Origin: Telopea speciosissima
Lineage: Eukaryota; Streptophyta; Magnoliopsida; Proteales; Proteaceae
Assembly (NCBI RefSeq): GCF_018873765.1
Contig: NC_057923.1
Span: 22,601,913-22,665,912 of the forward strand
Reading direction: 5' to 3'
Length of the DNA: 64,000 nt
Shown here: piece after piece, positions 32,840 through 44,197 of the stretch
Layout: every line of letters starts with the position of its first letter
How positions within the stretch are numbered: the stretch's first letter is position 1
Made by a program: the position numbers and the translations under genes
The notes under the pieces: generated by a model
Told to the model about the DNA's origin: nothing
Database searches by the model: none
Seen by the model: the letters and a program-made list of their open reading frames with translations, nothing else

Positions 32840-34110
32840 TACCGGTTGTTTTCACTCTATGGATTATAGACTCCAGTGCTATTGACCATATGTTAGGTTC
32901 TTCCAATTTATATCATAATTATTTTCTTTCATCTGGTAAAGACAAAGTTCGAGTAGCAGATGGTACCCTCTCTCCCGTATCTAGGAAGGGTTCCATAAGC
33001 TACTCTCCCTCTCTTACCTTGTCTTCAATCCTACGTATTCCTAACTTTAGTACTAATCTTCTTTCTATTAGTAGTTTGACCCGAGATTTAAAGTGTAAAG
33101 TAGCCTTTTATCTTGGTCATTGTGTTTTCTAGGATCTGGCGCATAGGAGGATAATTGGATTGAGTAGGGTGCATGGTGGTCTCTACTTGCTTGAGGGCAC
33201 TTCTACACCAATAGACTTGCCTTCTTAGCTTCCATCTGCATTTTCTACTACTTTGTATCAATGGCACTGTCGTTTGGGTCATCCCCCCTTAGGGGTTTTA
33301 TCTCTCTTGTTTCCTAAACTAGTTCAGGAATGTAATCGAACTGAGTTTTTTGTGAGGCCTATGTTATAGCTAAACAAACTCGTTCTACTTATTCTCTTAT
33401 GAATCAAAGAAGTAGTGTTGTTTTTAACTTGGTTCATTCTGATGTGTGGGGTCTCTCTCGTCGCACTTCCATTTCTAGTCATCGCTAGTTTGTTACTTTT
33501 ATAGATTGTCATTCTTGTCTTTCTTTGGTTTATATGATGCAACATAAGAATGAAGTATTTCGTTGTTTTCAGCTATTTCATAAAATGGTTGAGACCCAGT
33601 ACCAAGCTGCCATTAAAATTCTTAGGAGTAATAATGGTATTGAGTACATAGAGGGCCAGTTCCAACAATACCTAGCTGATCATGGCATTGTTCACCAAAC
33701 CAGCTGTGTTGACACCCCTGCCCAAAACAGGGTGGCTGAAAGAAAGAACCGCCACCTCCTAGACGTAGCCCGTGCTTTTATTTTTGCTCATCATAGCCCT
33801 TCCCAATACTGCAGTAATGTTGTTCTTACTGCTGCTTATCTCATCAACCGCATGCCTACTCGTTTCTTGGGTACTCGATCTCCTATTGAGATACTGGACC
33901 CACACTTTTGGCTATGTCTGTTATGTTTATGACATACATTCTCCTGGAAATTTTGAACCACGTGGGCTGCGGTGTATTTTTCTTGGGTATTTTCCAACAC
34001 AGAAGGGCTATAGGTGTTACTTTCCTCCTACTCGCCGTACTATGGTGAATATGGATGTTATCTTTCATGAGTCAGTTTCCTACTATTCCCCGCCTCCTCT
34101 TTAGGGGGAG
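32840..34110 (+). pseudogene. Copia protease and integrase, inactive
   Basis: The protease site reads WIIDSSAIDHM where the family has DSGATDHM, so the key glycine is lost. After VFTL comes the KDKVRVADGT stretch and then LYQWHCRLGHPPLG. The integrase core (33525-33932) has RSNNGIEY instead of RSDNGGEY (second catalytic aspartate lost) and keeps the glutamate in AERKNRHLL. After a frame change, VCYVYDIHSPGNFEPR and IFLGYFPTQKGYRCY follow. Confidence 0.8.
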
Positions 34111-34683
34111 AGTACTAGTGAAGATGTGGTTGTCCAGGATCCTTTTCGTCATTTTTTTCCTATCGATGTTGTGGACACTGAGATTCCAACATAGGGGGAG
34201 TCTATTTCTCAGGTTAAAAAGAAGTTGATAAATGATCCCAACCTCGAACCCAACCTCAAAACCTTTTGTCGAAAGTGGTCAAAGAACAAGCAAGTTGAGA
34301 TCACTACCACAATAACACCTGAACCTGTTCAATTGGAGCCCCCTGAGCAATAATCGAGCTCCGCTGGTAATCCCTCTTCTCCTAAACCTTCTCTTGATCT
34401 TAATTTACCTATTGCTCATCGTAAAGGCAGTAGGTCTTGCTCTCAGCATCAGCACCCCATATCTCATGTTGTTTCTTATGATGCATTATCTACTTCCTAC
34501 CATACATTTGTTTCTTCTCTTTCTTCTGTTGGCATTCCACTCAATTGGCAGAAGGCTCTTGTAGATTCGAAGTGAAAAGCAGCCATAGTAGAATAAATGA
34601 ATGCCCTAAATAAAAACTGTGAAATCCGTAATAAATTTAAACTTTTTGGAACTTGTGTGATTTCAGGTTCCAGCTTTGTGTCC

Positions 34684-34875
34684 ATGATTGCTTTAAAGAT
34701 TTAGGCTGCATCAGTCGAGGATACAGATGAATCTCTCGACACTACTATGGAGGATTCCAGGGATTCTTCCCAACTTGCCCTTTTGGAGTCGGAGGACCCC
34801 CGTAAAACCCCGCACCGGAGTTACTTGTGCCGGATTTGCTGCCTAGAGGCTATGCAGAAGCTCTCCCTTAATTAA
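34684..34875 (+). other. Small frame at LTR start, CxxC motif (copy A, broken)
   Basis: Same frame as 41998-42189 in the 3' LTR, but with a TAG after six codons. Retains DTTMEDSRDSS and YLCRICCLEAMQK. Confidence 0.45.
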
Positions 34876-35160
34876 AACTCATTGTAAGTAAAATTTAAAT
34901 GTATTTATATAATGTTTTGTGCGACCAAATAGAATTTGTGGGGTATTTTAGTCAAATTGCCTCTGTGGGACCCATGTCTTCAGTGGGGACTCATGTACCT
35001 AACAGTTACCCGTGTCCGGATTACCCCTGATGTCGTATGACGTCACTCTATGGTTAGAATAGAATAATAAATACAAATTTCTGGTTATAAACTGTTTTAG
35101 AAATCTGTTTTAAAACTGATTTTACCTAAAATGACCAGATTGCCCTTATGACTTAAGCAC

Positions 35161-35185
35161 TATATATATATATATATATATATAC
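35161..35185 (+). promoter_or_regulatory. TA-repeat TATA region of the LTR
   Basis: TATATATA repeat followed within 25 bases by TTCCTATCTCACTATTC, a likely transcription start area. The 3' LTR has a shorter version (42474-42489). Confidence 0.5.
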
Positions 35186-36715
35186 ATTCCTATCTCACTA
35201 TTCATTATTCACAAACAAGAGAAGAGGAACCAGAATTTCGTTCTAGCCTTAGAGAAGAAAGAAAGAATAGAGAAAAGAGAAGAAGAAGGGAAAAGAGAGG
35301 GCTGTTCTTGAAGGCTTGGATCCCATACTGGGAATTAAGCTTAGGAACCTCCATTAGAGGCTAAGCTACATGGTTGAAGGCTGTCTTCATCTTGTTTTCA
35401 CTTCTGAACTCAGGTAGGCCATGAATCTATGTTGTCCTCTTCCTCATCTTCTCTAATCTTTGTACCTACATGACCTCTATGGCAAATTCTGCCATTAAAC
35501 CTTAGCAATTATAGGTTTTATATGTCAAAACCCATCTTGTGACCCTTGAATATGACTCAATGGTGTTCAGACCTTAAGATAAACTGTGAATTTCATGCTG
35601 CTCTTCATTTACAGCTGAACCTTGAACCTTAATGGACCTTAGAATACTAATTTAGGTTAATTAGCCAAAACCCCCCAATTTAATTAAGGTTTTAAAAATT
35701 AAACTATGGAATTATGTTGACCCACCTCAAATTAGCCCAAATTCTGCAATTGGATCCATGCATGTAAGGATCCAAGTACCAAGAGCAAAAACCCCAAATC
35801 TGGCCAAGCAGTCGGATGCTGTTGCAGGCCTAGAGGCGGTCGACCGGCTCCCTGGAGGTCTACATTCGGCTGCCTATTTTGGTGCCTTTATGACCCTAAC
35901 CCTATGGTACTTGGCCTTGGGCCATCACAGGACCTAATGCATGATGTTTTGTGTATTGTTTAGGGCTGTTTCTACTGTTACTTGTCTATTTTGCTGGGTT
36001 CTTAGAGGGTTATTTGAAATAGGCTAAGCTACAATTACATGTAAGGGAACTTTGAACTTAATTTGGGTGTGTTTGTCATTTTAATTTACTATTGTTCTGG
36101 ATGCCATATCATGCATCATCAAAACTACTTAGATGCATATAGTTTATTAGCTTATATTTTGATGCACTAGAATGCATTTGTTTTAGGCTGCATATGACAT
36201 CTTACACTGCATTGCATTGATTTTATTGTTATTGTTAATTCAGCTATTCGTACCTGTATCATCATGAATAGATTGCACTGGGCTAGGTTGTTGATCATCA
36301 CCCAGTACTATGTTCTTTGCCAACAGGGGAAGAGGTGTTGGACAACCCGTGGTTTAGCCGAAGGGCAAATGCCGGGGAGCCATCTTCTATCCCATGTTAG
36401 CGTGTGTACTCCGCTATGGGAATAAATAGTTAAGGTTTATCTTTGGGGGTCTGTCGGGTCCGTTGCCCGGTGACATGCCGATCTGGCAGGTCCTCACCGT
36501 GGTAGAATGGTTTCACTCGGATGACCGTGTGAATTCTGGGATCGAGGTTAGCATCTACCATAGTAGTACTTATGCCTCATGAGACTTAGTATCTATGCTA
36601 GGAACATGCCAGATTAGAACATGCATCATGAATTTAATGTGTTTGTATGTATGCATTCCCTTGTTGGGCTCAGTGGAGAGCTCACCCCCGTGGATCCTTA
36701 TTTTTTTTCTTACAG

Positions 36716-36855
36716 ATGAAGCTACTTTCGTTACTACTAGTGTTTCTATGGGGATTCCTCCTTCTCAGGACTCTCTTGTTGCTTATGGAGTTGATACTCC
36801 TATCTTGGTTGAGCATGATGCTTCGTGTTCCTGTGACGCCTGCGCATTCTCCTGA
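36716..36855 (+). other. Small frame at LTR end, CxCDxC motif (copy A)
   Basis: Begins after TTTTTTTCTTACAG and runs 46 codons to TGA, ending CSCDACAFS. The first full codon after the splice-like site reads GAA, preceded by a split GAT. Not a known family. Confidence 0.5.
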
Positions 36856-37196
36856 TCCTCCAAAATGATCAGGCTCTTTCTCCCCTTTTTGATATAACAC
36901 TTTTGTAGTAGCTATAGTATATAGTCTTTTTGGGCTTTTGCAGTTACTCATTTTGTGAATCACCAATGTAACTCACTTGTATATAAATGTTCATATAAAT
37001 ATAATTGTTATCACTAGTTCTTCTTAATACTGTCTTATTGCCTTATTTAATTGCTTCCGTTGCATTTAAATTCTGATTATTATGAATGAAATTACAAATA
37101 GAATACTGCACTTGCGATCCTGGTGGGTTGATTGGGTGTCTGAGACATCCAGTCACACTTGGCCCTTATAAACCGGGCCGGGGTGTGATATTTAAA

Positions 37197-37208
37197 TGGT
37201 ATCAGAGC
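37197..37208 (+). promoter_or_regulatory. Primer-binding site, tRNA-Met type
   Basis: TGGTATCAGAGC six bases after the 5' LTR end; complementary to the initiator tRNA-Met 3' end. Confidence 0.9.
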
Positions 37209-37747
37209 AATATGCTCTAATTCTATTCGCAGTCAAGTTCATGATATGGCAGCTCTTGAACTCATTGACCTAAAGGTGAGTTCATGAATGGACTTTTTTT
37301 AGTATATAATATTATATTCTTTTTTTAGGTAACCGAACCATTGGCTTAACACGAAACTACGATTCGACATGAGTTATGTGTTAAGGTCAATCGAGGAATA
37401 TATTTATAACCCCGAAAACATCGACGAGTTGAATCGAGTACTCGAGTTACTCACCAATGACTGTTTGTATCTCCAGTCAATCCTCTAGAATGACAGAAAG
37501 TCCTTGATGACCAGGGACTTTTATATCATCGATCGAAGGGTAGAATACCTTCAAGCTCACACCACCCACATCGAATCCATCCTTCACAGATGGGCGGATA
37601 AGCTTCAAGGTCTTCCTTGAATTCCGTTAAGTATGATGAATCATGCTTTACTGTTCTTACTACTTATCATTACTGTGCACTCCATTATGTCAAACTGATG
37701 CAAATGCTGACAGTTTGATGTCTATCTTCTTTTCTCAGTAGATCGTT

Positions 37748-38995
37748 ATGGACCCGCGGCCTCCTAACACTTATCAGAGGCGTACCACTGAGGGGCGTGC
37801 ACAGGCAACCTCCTCTTCTAACCATGCCCATAATTATCCTCCAGCTGGGGGTGCGCAGGCAAACCCTCCTCTTGACATGCCTATGCATGACGTTACTGGC
37901 CTTGTTAATACTATCACGGAAAGGCAGCAACAGTAGATGCACCAAATGATCGCCAATATGGGTGATCAGTTCCAGGCAGTAATCAGGAACATACAAACTC
38001 CACAGGCAGGGGCTGCAGCTTCTGCAGCCCCTGCTGTCCCTCCCCCTTGTTTACACCAGCATGACGCTGAGGGTCGTATGATGGAAAGATTCCTTAAGAT
38101 GCAGCCCCTTAGTTTTGTTGGGATCAGTGGTGATATCTTGTTACCTGTTAAATGGGTGAAAGAGATGGAGAAAGCCTTTAAGTTTATGGGCTGTAATGAG
38201 GAGCAGAAACTTACATGTGCTGGATACAAGCTCCAGTACGAGGCAGAAGCTTGGTGGGAAACTACTAAACCCATTTTGGAGGTAGCACACCCAGTTATAA
38301 CTTGGGAAATCTTCAAGCAGGCTTTCTTTGGCAATTATTTCCTCACCAGTGTAAGAAAGAAGAAGGAGATAGAGCTGGCAGAGCTAACACAGGGACCCAA
38401 ATCTGTGTTACAGTACCAACAGAAGTTTGAAGAGTTGTTATTCTTCGCCCCTCCTCACTTGAGTGATGATGAAGCGAAGGCATAGAAATTTGAGGATGGA
38501 TTGAGGCCGCAGATTGCCTCTATAATGGCTACCAGACCGACCCAAGAATACTCAGAGACTATGCAAACTGCAAAGAAGATTGAAGATAAGCAGAGAGATG
38601 CTTATCATATTAGTCAGTCATCCGGCAAGCGAGCAGTTCCGTTCTTTGACAGAGGATTCAACAAGTTCAGCAAATCTTCTGGAACTAGTGCAGCTCCAGC
38701 CTTGCCACAGAGGAGTCATTCTGAGTCAACAGTGTCCGGGCCAGTGTATGCCAATCCCAGTACTAAAGTAACAGATGTAGCAGCTCCTACAAGTGTATCA
38801 AACTTAAAATGCTTCACTTGTGGACAGATGGGGCATACTTCTAGGTCATGCTACTATAAGAAACCTATGAATCCTGCTTCCCAGTCTACCAGTAAGCCTC
38901 AAGGCCAAGTCTATTCTGTGACTGCAAGTGAGGCTGAAGCCAACCAGAATGTGGTGACTGGTATCAATCTAAGCTTATATTTTGTTTTGTTTTGA
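37748..38995 (+). pseudogene. Ty3 gag with zinc knuckle
   Basis: Starts MDPRPPNTYQRRTTEG. The retrotransposon gag domain spans about 38080-38480 (KWVKEMEKAFKFMGC, AEAWWETTKPI). The CCHC knuckle CFTCGQMGHTSRSC is at 38813-38854. Two stops, at 37934 and 38483, both TAG where CAG is expected. The frame loses homology after TASEAEANQNVVTG. Confidence 0.85.
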
Positions 38996-39125
38996 TTAAT
39001 GATGTCATGCATATATAATCATTAAGACATGACATATAGGTACCATTCTCATTTGCTCTACTCCTGCATACACCTTGCTTGATACCTGGAGCTGCGCCAG
39101 TATCTTAGGCACCTTATAGAATGGC
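38960..39125 (+). other. Deletion scar replacing the protease
   Basis: Between gag and RT only about 160 bases remain where roughly 250 codons (protease and linker) are normal. The scar holds an inverted repeat, ATGTCATG at 39003 and CATGACAT at 39027, suggesting filler DNA. The DSGAS-type protease site is absent. Confidence 0.7.
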
Positions 39126-39149
39126 ACCGACAGAATTGAAAGAATTATA

Positions 39150-40330
39150 GGCACAGCTTCAAGACTTGTTGAAGAAAGGGTTTATAAGACCGAGTATCTC
39201 ACCATGGGGTGCTCCAGTCTTGTTTGTGAAGAAGAAAGACGGCTCCATGCAGATGTGCATTGATTACAGAGAGCTGAATAAGCTGACAATTAAGAATAAA
39301 TATCCTTTGCCAAGGATTGATGATCTCTTTGATCAGCTTCAGGGTGCCCAAGTCTTTTCAAAGATTGATCTCAGATCAGGGTACCATCAGCTTCGAATCA
39401 AGGAAGCCGATGTTAGTAAGATAACCTTCAGGACTCGATATGGACACTATGAGTTTCTGGTTATGTCTTTTGGGTTTACTAATGCCCCAGCAGCCTTTAT
39501 GGCCTTAATGAACAGAGTCTTCCATGATGTCCTGGACAGGTTTGTTATAGTCTTCATTGATGACATCTTGATCTACTCGAAGAATGAGGAGCATGCGCAG
39601 CATTTGAGATTTGTCATGCAGAGATTAAGAGAGAAGCAATTATATGCAAAATTCAGTAAGTGTGAATTTTGGTTGCCTCAGGTTGGGTTTCTCGGCCATG
39701 TAATTTCAGCTAGAGGGATTGAAGTAGACCCTGGAAAGGTTGAAGCTGTGGTAAATTGGGAAAGCCCTAAAAGTGTAATAGAGATAAGAAGCTTCCTGAT
39801 ATTAGCTGGGTACTACAAAAGATTCATAGAGAACTTCTCGAAGATAGCTATGCCCATGACTCAGCTTACTAAAAAGGATGCAAGGTTTGAATGGAATGAA
39901 GATTGTGAGAACAACTTTCAAGAATTGAAGATGAGATTAGTAACAGCCCCAGTTCTTGTTTTTCCTGATGGGACTGAAGGGATGGTGGTGTACACTGATG
40001 CCTCCAAGACAGGGTTAGGCTGTGTGTTAATGCAGAATGGGAAAGTCATCGCCTATGGTTCCAGACAACTAAAGGACCATGAGAAGAACTACCCTACACA
40101 TGACCTGGAATTGGCAGCAGTTGTGTTTGCACTGAAGATGTTGAGACACTACCTCTATGGAGAGAAGATAGAGATTTACACAGACCATAAGAGTTTGAAA
40201 TATTTCTTCACTCAGAAGGAATTGAACATGAGACAGAAATGATGGCTAGAACTTGTGAAGGACTATGAACGTGAAATCCTCTACCATCCAGGCAAAGCCA
40301 ATGTAGTGGTTGATGCTCTGAGTAGGAAGT
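39150..40330 (+). pseudogene. Ty3 reverse transcriptase / RNase H
   Basis: The long frame 39166-40242 holds [35 protein letters not shown] (first aspartate), [12 protein letters not shown] and the FIDDILIYS catalytic box. RNase H follows: [15 protein letters not shown], the [11 protein letters not shown] stretch and [14 protein letters not shown] at 40240 replaces an expected CGA (RWLEL). The rest (40255 onward) reads REILYHPGKANVVVDALSRK. Apart from that stop the RT is intact, with full catalytic residues. Confidence 0.9.
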
Positions 40331-40539
40331 TACCAGACTGGTCAACAGAAATGATACATTTGAACAAACATCTACTGAAAGAGTTCAAGGATCTGGACAT
40401 GACTTTTGTGAAGGGAAATACTACTGAAGGTCTAGCGGCATTAACTGTGGAACCTACACTTAGAGCACGGATCATTTCAGCTCAATCTTCTGATAAAGAA
40501 TTTCAAAGAATAATGAAAGAAATCAAGGAAGGTAGATAG

Positions 40540-41918
40540 CGAGACTTGGACTTTACCTTAACTCCAAGTGGTGTCCTCATGTTCAGAGGCAGGTTGTGTG
40601 TACCTGCAATTGATGACCTGAAAGACTTGGTGTTGAAAGAAGCACATCAATCTTTGGTGTCTATACATCCAGGGAGTACTAAAATGTACAAAGACCTGAA
40701 GCAATACCTGTGGTGGAATGGAATGAAGAATGATGTAGCAACTTTTGTTTCCAAATGTTTAACCTGCCCAAGGCTATTAGACATAGACCTAGTGGATTGC
40801 TACAACCATTGTCTATACCGGAGTGGAAATGGGAACAAATTACAATGGATTTTGTCACAGGCCTCCCTCGCACTAAGAAGGGTATGGATACCATTTGGGT
40901 GGTTGTGGATAGATTAACAAAAACAACCCACTTCATTCCCATGAAGATTACTTATTCTATGGATAAGTTGGCGAACCTATATGTTGATAACATTGTTCGA
41001 CTACATGGAGTGCCAGTAGATATTGTGTCAGACAGAGATCCCAGATTTACTTCCAGATTCTGGAAGAGTCTACAAAGGGCTATGGGTACTGAGTTGAGCC
41101 ATAGTTCAGCACATCATCCTGAGACGGTTGGGCAGTCAAAGAGGACTATCTAGACTTTGGAAGACATGCTTAGGGCATGTGCACTAGAGATGAGTGGCAG
41201 CTGGGATGAGCATCTATCCCTAGTTGAGTTTGGCTATAACAATAGCTACTAAGCATCTATTGAGATGACTCCTTTCAAGGCATTGTATGGAAGAACTTGT
41301 TGCACCCTATTGTACTGGGATGAAGTTGGAGAGCGACGTATGTTGGGCCCTGAATTGATTCAGAAGACCTATGAGAAGGTGGACCGGATAAGAGAAAAAA
41401 TTAAGGCTACACAGTCCAGGCAAAAGAGCTATGCAGATAGAAAAAGGCAAGACATACAGTTCAAGGTCGGAGAAAAAGCATTCCTGAAGGTGTCTCCAAT
41501 TAAGGGTGTTGTCAGATTTGGGAAGAGAGGAAAGTTAAGTCCTAGATACATCAGCCCGTTTGAGATCCTAGCTAGAATTGGTGCAGTGGCTTATCAGCTT
41601 GCACTGCCCCCATCACTTATCGGTGTACATGATGTATTCCATGTCTATATGTTGAGACAATACATCCCTGACTCATCCCATCTGTTGCCTCAGCAACCAG
41701 CCGAGCTCATTGCTGATCTGACCAATAAAGAGGTGCTAGAAGAGATTGTTGATGTGAAAGAACACAATCTGAGGAATCGAAGTATCTTTTTTGTGAAAGT
41801 CAGGTGGAGTAACCACTCTGCAGCTGAAACGTCTTGGGAAAGAGAAGACTTGATGAGAGAGAGATACCCTTACCTCTTCGATCTCCCAGGTACGTCAATT
41901 TTGAGGACGAAATTTTAA
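40540..41918 (+). pseudogene. Ty3 integrase with chromodomain-like end
   Basis: HHCC part: HQSLVSIHPGSTKMY and CLTCPR (40640-40770), then a frameshift near 40755. The core has [15 protein letters not shown] (first aspartate), [14 protein letters not shown] (second) and [13 protein letters not shown], where the family has glutamate-containing T-D-G-Q-S-E-R, so this glutamate is lysine here. TAG at 41151 and TAA at 41250 replace glutamine codons. The end has KVRWSNHSAAETSWERE with MRERYPYLF, a chromodomain-like terminus of Tekay elements. Confidence 0.85.
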
Positions 41919-41997
41919 TAAGGGTGGTGGAGTGTGAAATCCGCAATAAATTTAAACTTTTGGAACTTGTGTGATTTCAGGTTCCAGCTCTGTGTCC

Positions 41998-42189
41998 ATG
42001 ATTGCTTCAATGATTTGGGCTGCATCAGTCGATGATACAGATGAATCTCTCGACACTCCTATGGAGGATTCCAGGGATTCTTCCCAACTTACCCTTTCGG
42101 AGTCAGAGGACCCCCGTAAAACCCTGCACCGGAGTTACTTGTGCCGGATTTGCTGCCTAGAGGCTATGCAGAAGCTCTCCCTTAATTAA
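41998..42189 (+). other. Small frame at LTR start, CxxC motif (copy A')
   Basis: Intact ATG-to-TAA frame of 63 codons. Acidic middle (DDTDES, DTPMEDSRDSS) and a C-terminal YLCRICCLEAMQK. The ATG and the C-terminal motif are shared with LTR B. It starts 80 bases downstream of the pol stop, so it could be read from the same RNA. No known family. Confidence 0.5.
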
Positions 42190-44057
42190 AACTTATTGTA
42201 AGTATAATTTAAATGTATTTATATAATGTTTTGTACGATAAAATAGAATTTATGGGGTATTTTAGTCAAATTGCCTCTGTGGGACCCATGTCCCCAATGG
42301 GGAATCCTGTTCCTAACAGTTATCCGTGTCCGAATTACCCCTGATGTCGTATGACGTCACTCTATTGTTAGAATAGAATAATAAATATAAATTTCTGGTT
42401 ATAAACTGTTTTAGAAATCTGTTTTAAAACTGATTTGACCTAAAATGACCAGATTGCCCTTATGACTTAAGCGCTATATATATATATACATTCCTATCTC
42501 ACTATTCATTATTCACAAACAAGAGAAGAGGAACCAGAATTTCGTTCCAGCCTTAGACAAGAAAGAAAGAATAGAGAAAAGAGAAGAAGAAGAAGGGAAA
42601 AGAGAGGGCTGTTCTTGAAGGCTTGGATCCCATACTTGGAATTAAGCTTAGGAACCTCCATTAAAGGCTGAGCTGCATAGTTGAAGGCTGTCTCCATCTT
42701 GTTTTCACTTCTGAACTCAAGTAGGCTATGAATCTATGCTGTCCTCTTCCTCATCTTCTCTAATCTCTGTCCCTACATGACCTCTATGGCAAATTCTGCC
42801 ATTAAACCTTAGCAATCATTGGTTTTATATGTCAAAACCCATTTTGTGACCCTTAAATTGGACTCAATGGTGTTTAGACCTTAAGATAAACTATGAATTT
42901 CATGCTGTTCTTCATTTACAGCTGAACCTTGAACCTTAATGGACCTTAGAATACTAATTTAGGTTAATTAGCCAAAACCCCCCAATTTAATTAAGGTTTT
43001 AAAAATTAAACTATGGAATTATGTTGACCCACCTCAAATTAGCCCAAATTCTGCAATTGGATCCATGCATGTAAGGATCCAAGCACCAAGAGCAAAAACC
43101 CCAAATCTGGCCAAGCAGTCGGATGCTGTTGCAGGCCTAGAGGCGGTCGACCGGCTCCCTGGAGGTTTGCATCCGACTGCCTATTTTGGTGCCTTTATGA
43201 CCCTGACCCTATGGGACTTGGCCTTGGGCCATCACAGGACCTAATGCATGCTATTTTGTGGATTGTTTAGGGCTGTTTTTATTGTTACTTGTCTGTTTTG
43301 CTGGGTTCTTGGAGGGTTATTTAAAATAGGCTAAGCTACAATTACAGGTAAGGGAACTTTGAACTTAATTTGTGTGTGTTTGTCATTTTAATTTACTATT
43401 GTTCTGGATGCAATGTCCTGCATCATCAAAACTACTCAGATGCATATAGTTTATTAGCTTATATTTTGATGCACTAGAATGCATGTGTTTTAGGCTGCAT
43501 TTGACATCTTGCACTGCATTGCATTGATTTTATTGTTATTGTTAAATGTTGATGGTGAAGTATTGTACCTTATAATTTAGCTATTCATACTTGTATCATC
43601 ATGAATAGATTGCACTGGGCTAGGTTGTTGATCATCACCCAGTATTACGTCCCTTGCCAACAGGGGAAGAGGTGTTGGACAACCCATGGTTCAGCCGAAG
43701 GGTAAATGTCGGGGAGCCATCTTCTGTCCCATATTAACGTGTGTACTTCGCTGTGAGAATAAACAATTAGGGTTTGTCTTTGGGGGGTCTGTTGGGTCTG
43801 CTGCCTGGTGACATGCCAATCTGGCGGGTCCTCACCGTGGTAGAATGGTTTCACTAGGGTGACCGATGTGTGAATTTCAGGACCGAGGTTAGCATCTACC
43901 ACAGTAGTACTTATGCCTTATGAGACTTAGTATCTGTGCTAGGAGCATGCTAGATTAGAACATGCATCATGAATTTATTATGTTTGTATGCATGCATTCC
44001 CTTGCTGGGTTCAGTGGAGAGCTCACCCCCGTGGATCCTTATTTTTTTTTCTTACAG

Positions 44058-44197
44058 ATGAAGCTACTCTCGTTACTGCTAGTGTTTCTGTGGGGATTCC
44101 TCCTTCTCAGGACTCTCCTGCTGCTTATGGAGCTGATACTCCTATCTTGGTTAAGCACGATGCTTCGTGTTCCTGTGACGCCTGCGCGTTCTCCTGA
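44058..44197 (+). other. Small frame at LTR end, CxCDxC motif (copy A')
   Basis: Same as 36716-36855, also open, ending CSCDACAFS. Seven amino-acid changes against two silent changes versus the 5' LTR copy: it has evolved without constraint since insertion. Confidence 0.5.

Larger units (their letters stand above)
34618..37190 (+). repeat. 5' LTR of nested Ty3/Tekay element
   Basis: 2573 bp, TGTGAAATCC...GGGGTGTGATA. It holds a TA repeat (35161-35185) followed by a start-site-like region, so U3 should be about 570 bp and the rest R-U5. It carries a donor-like CAG/GTAGG at 35413/35414 and an acceptor-like site at 36715. Contains both small LTR frames. Confidence 0.9.

Noticed and set aside
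36595-36868. Leucine-rich frame overlapping the CxCDxC frame in the LTRs
   Set aside because: The leucine run is a frame-shifted reading of CTT/CTC-rich DNA; it is not kept in LTR B or C, unlike the cysteine frame.
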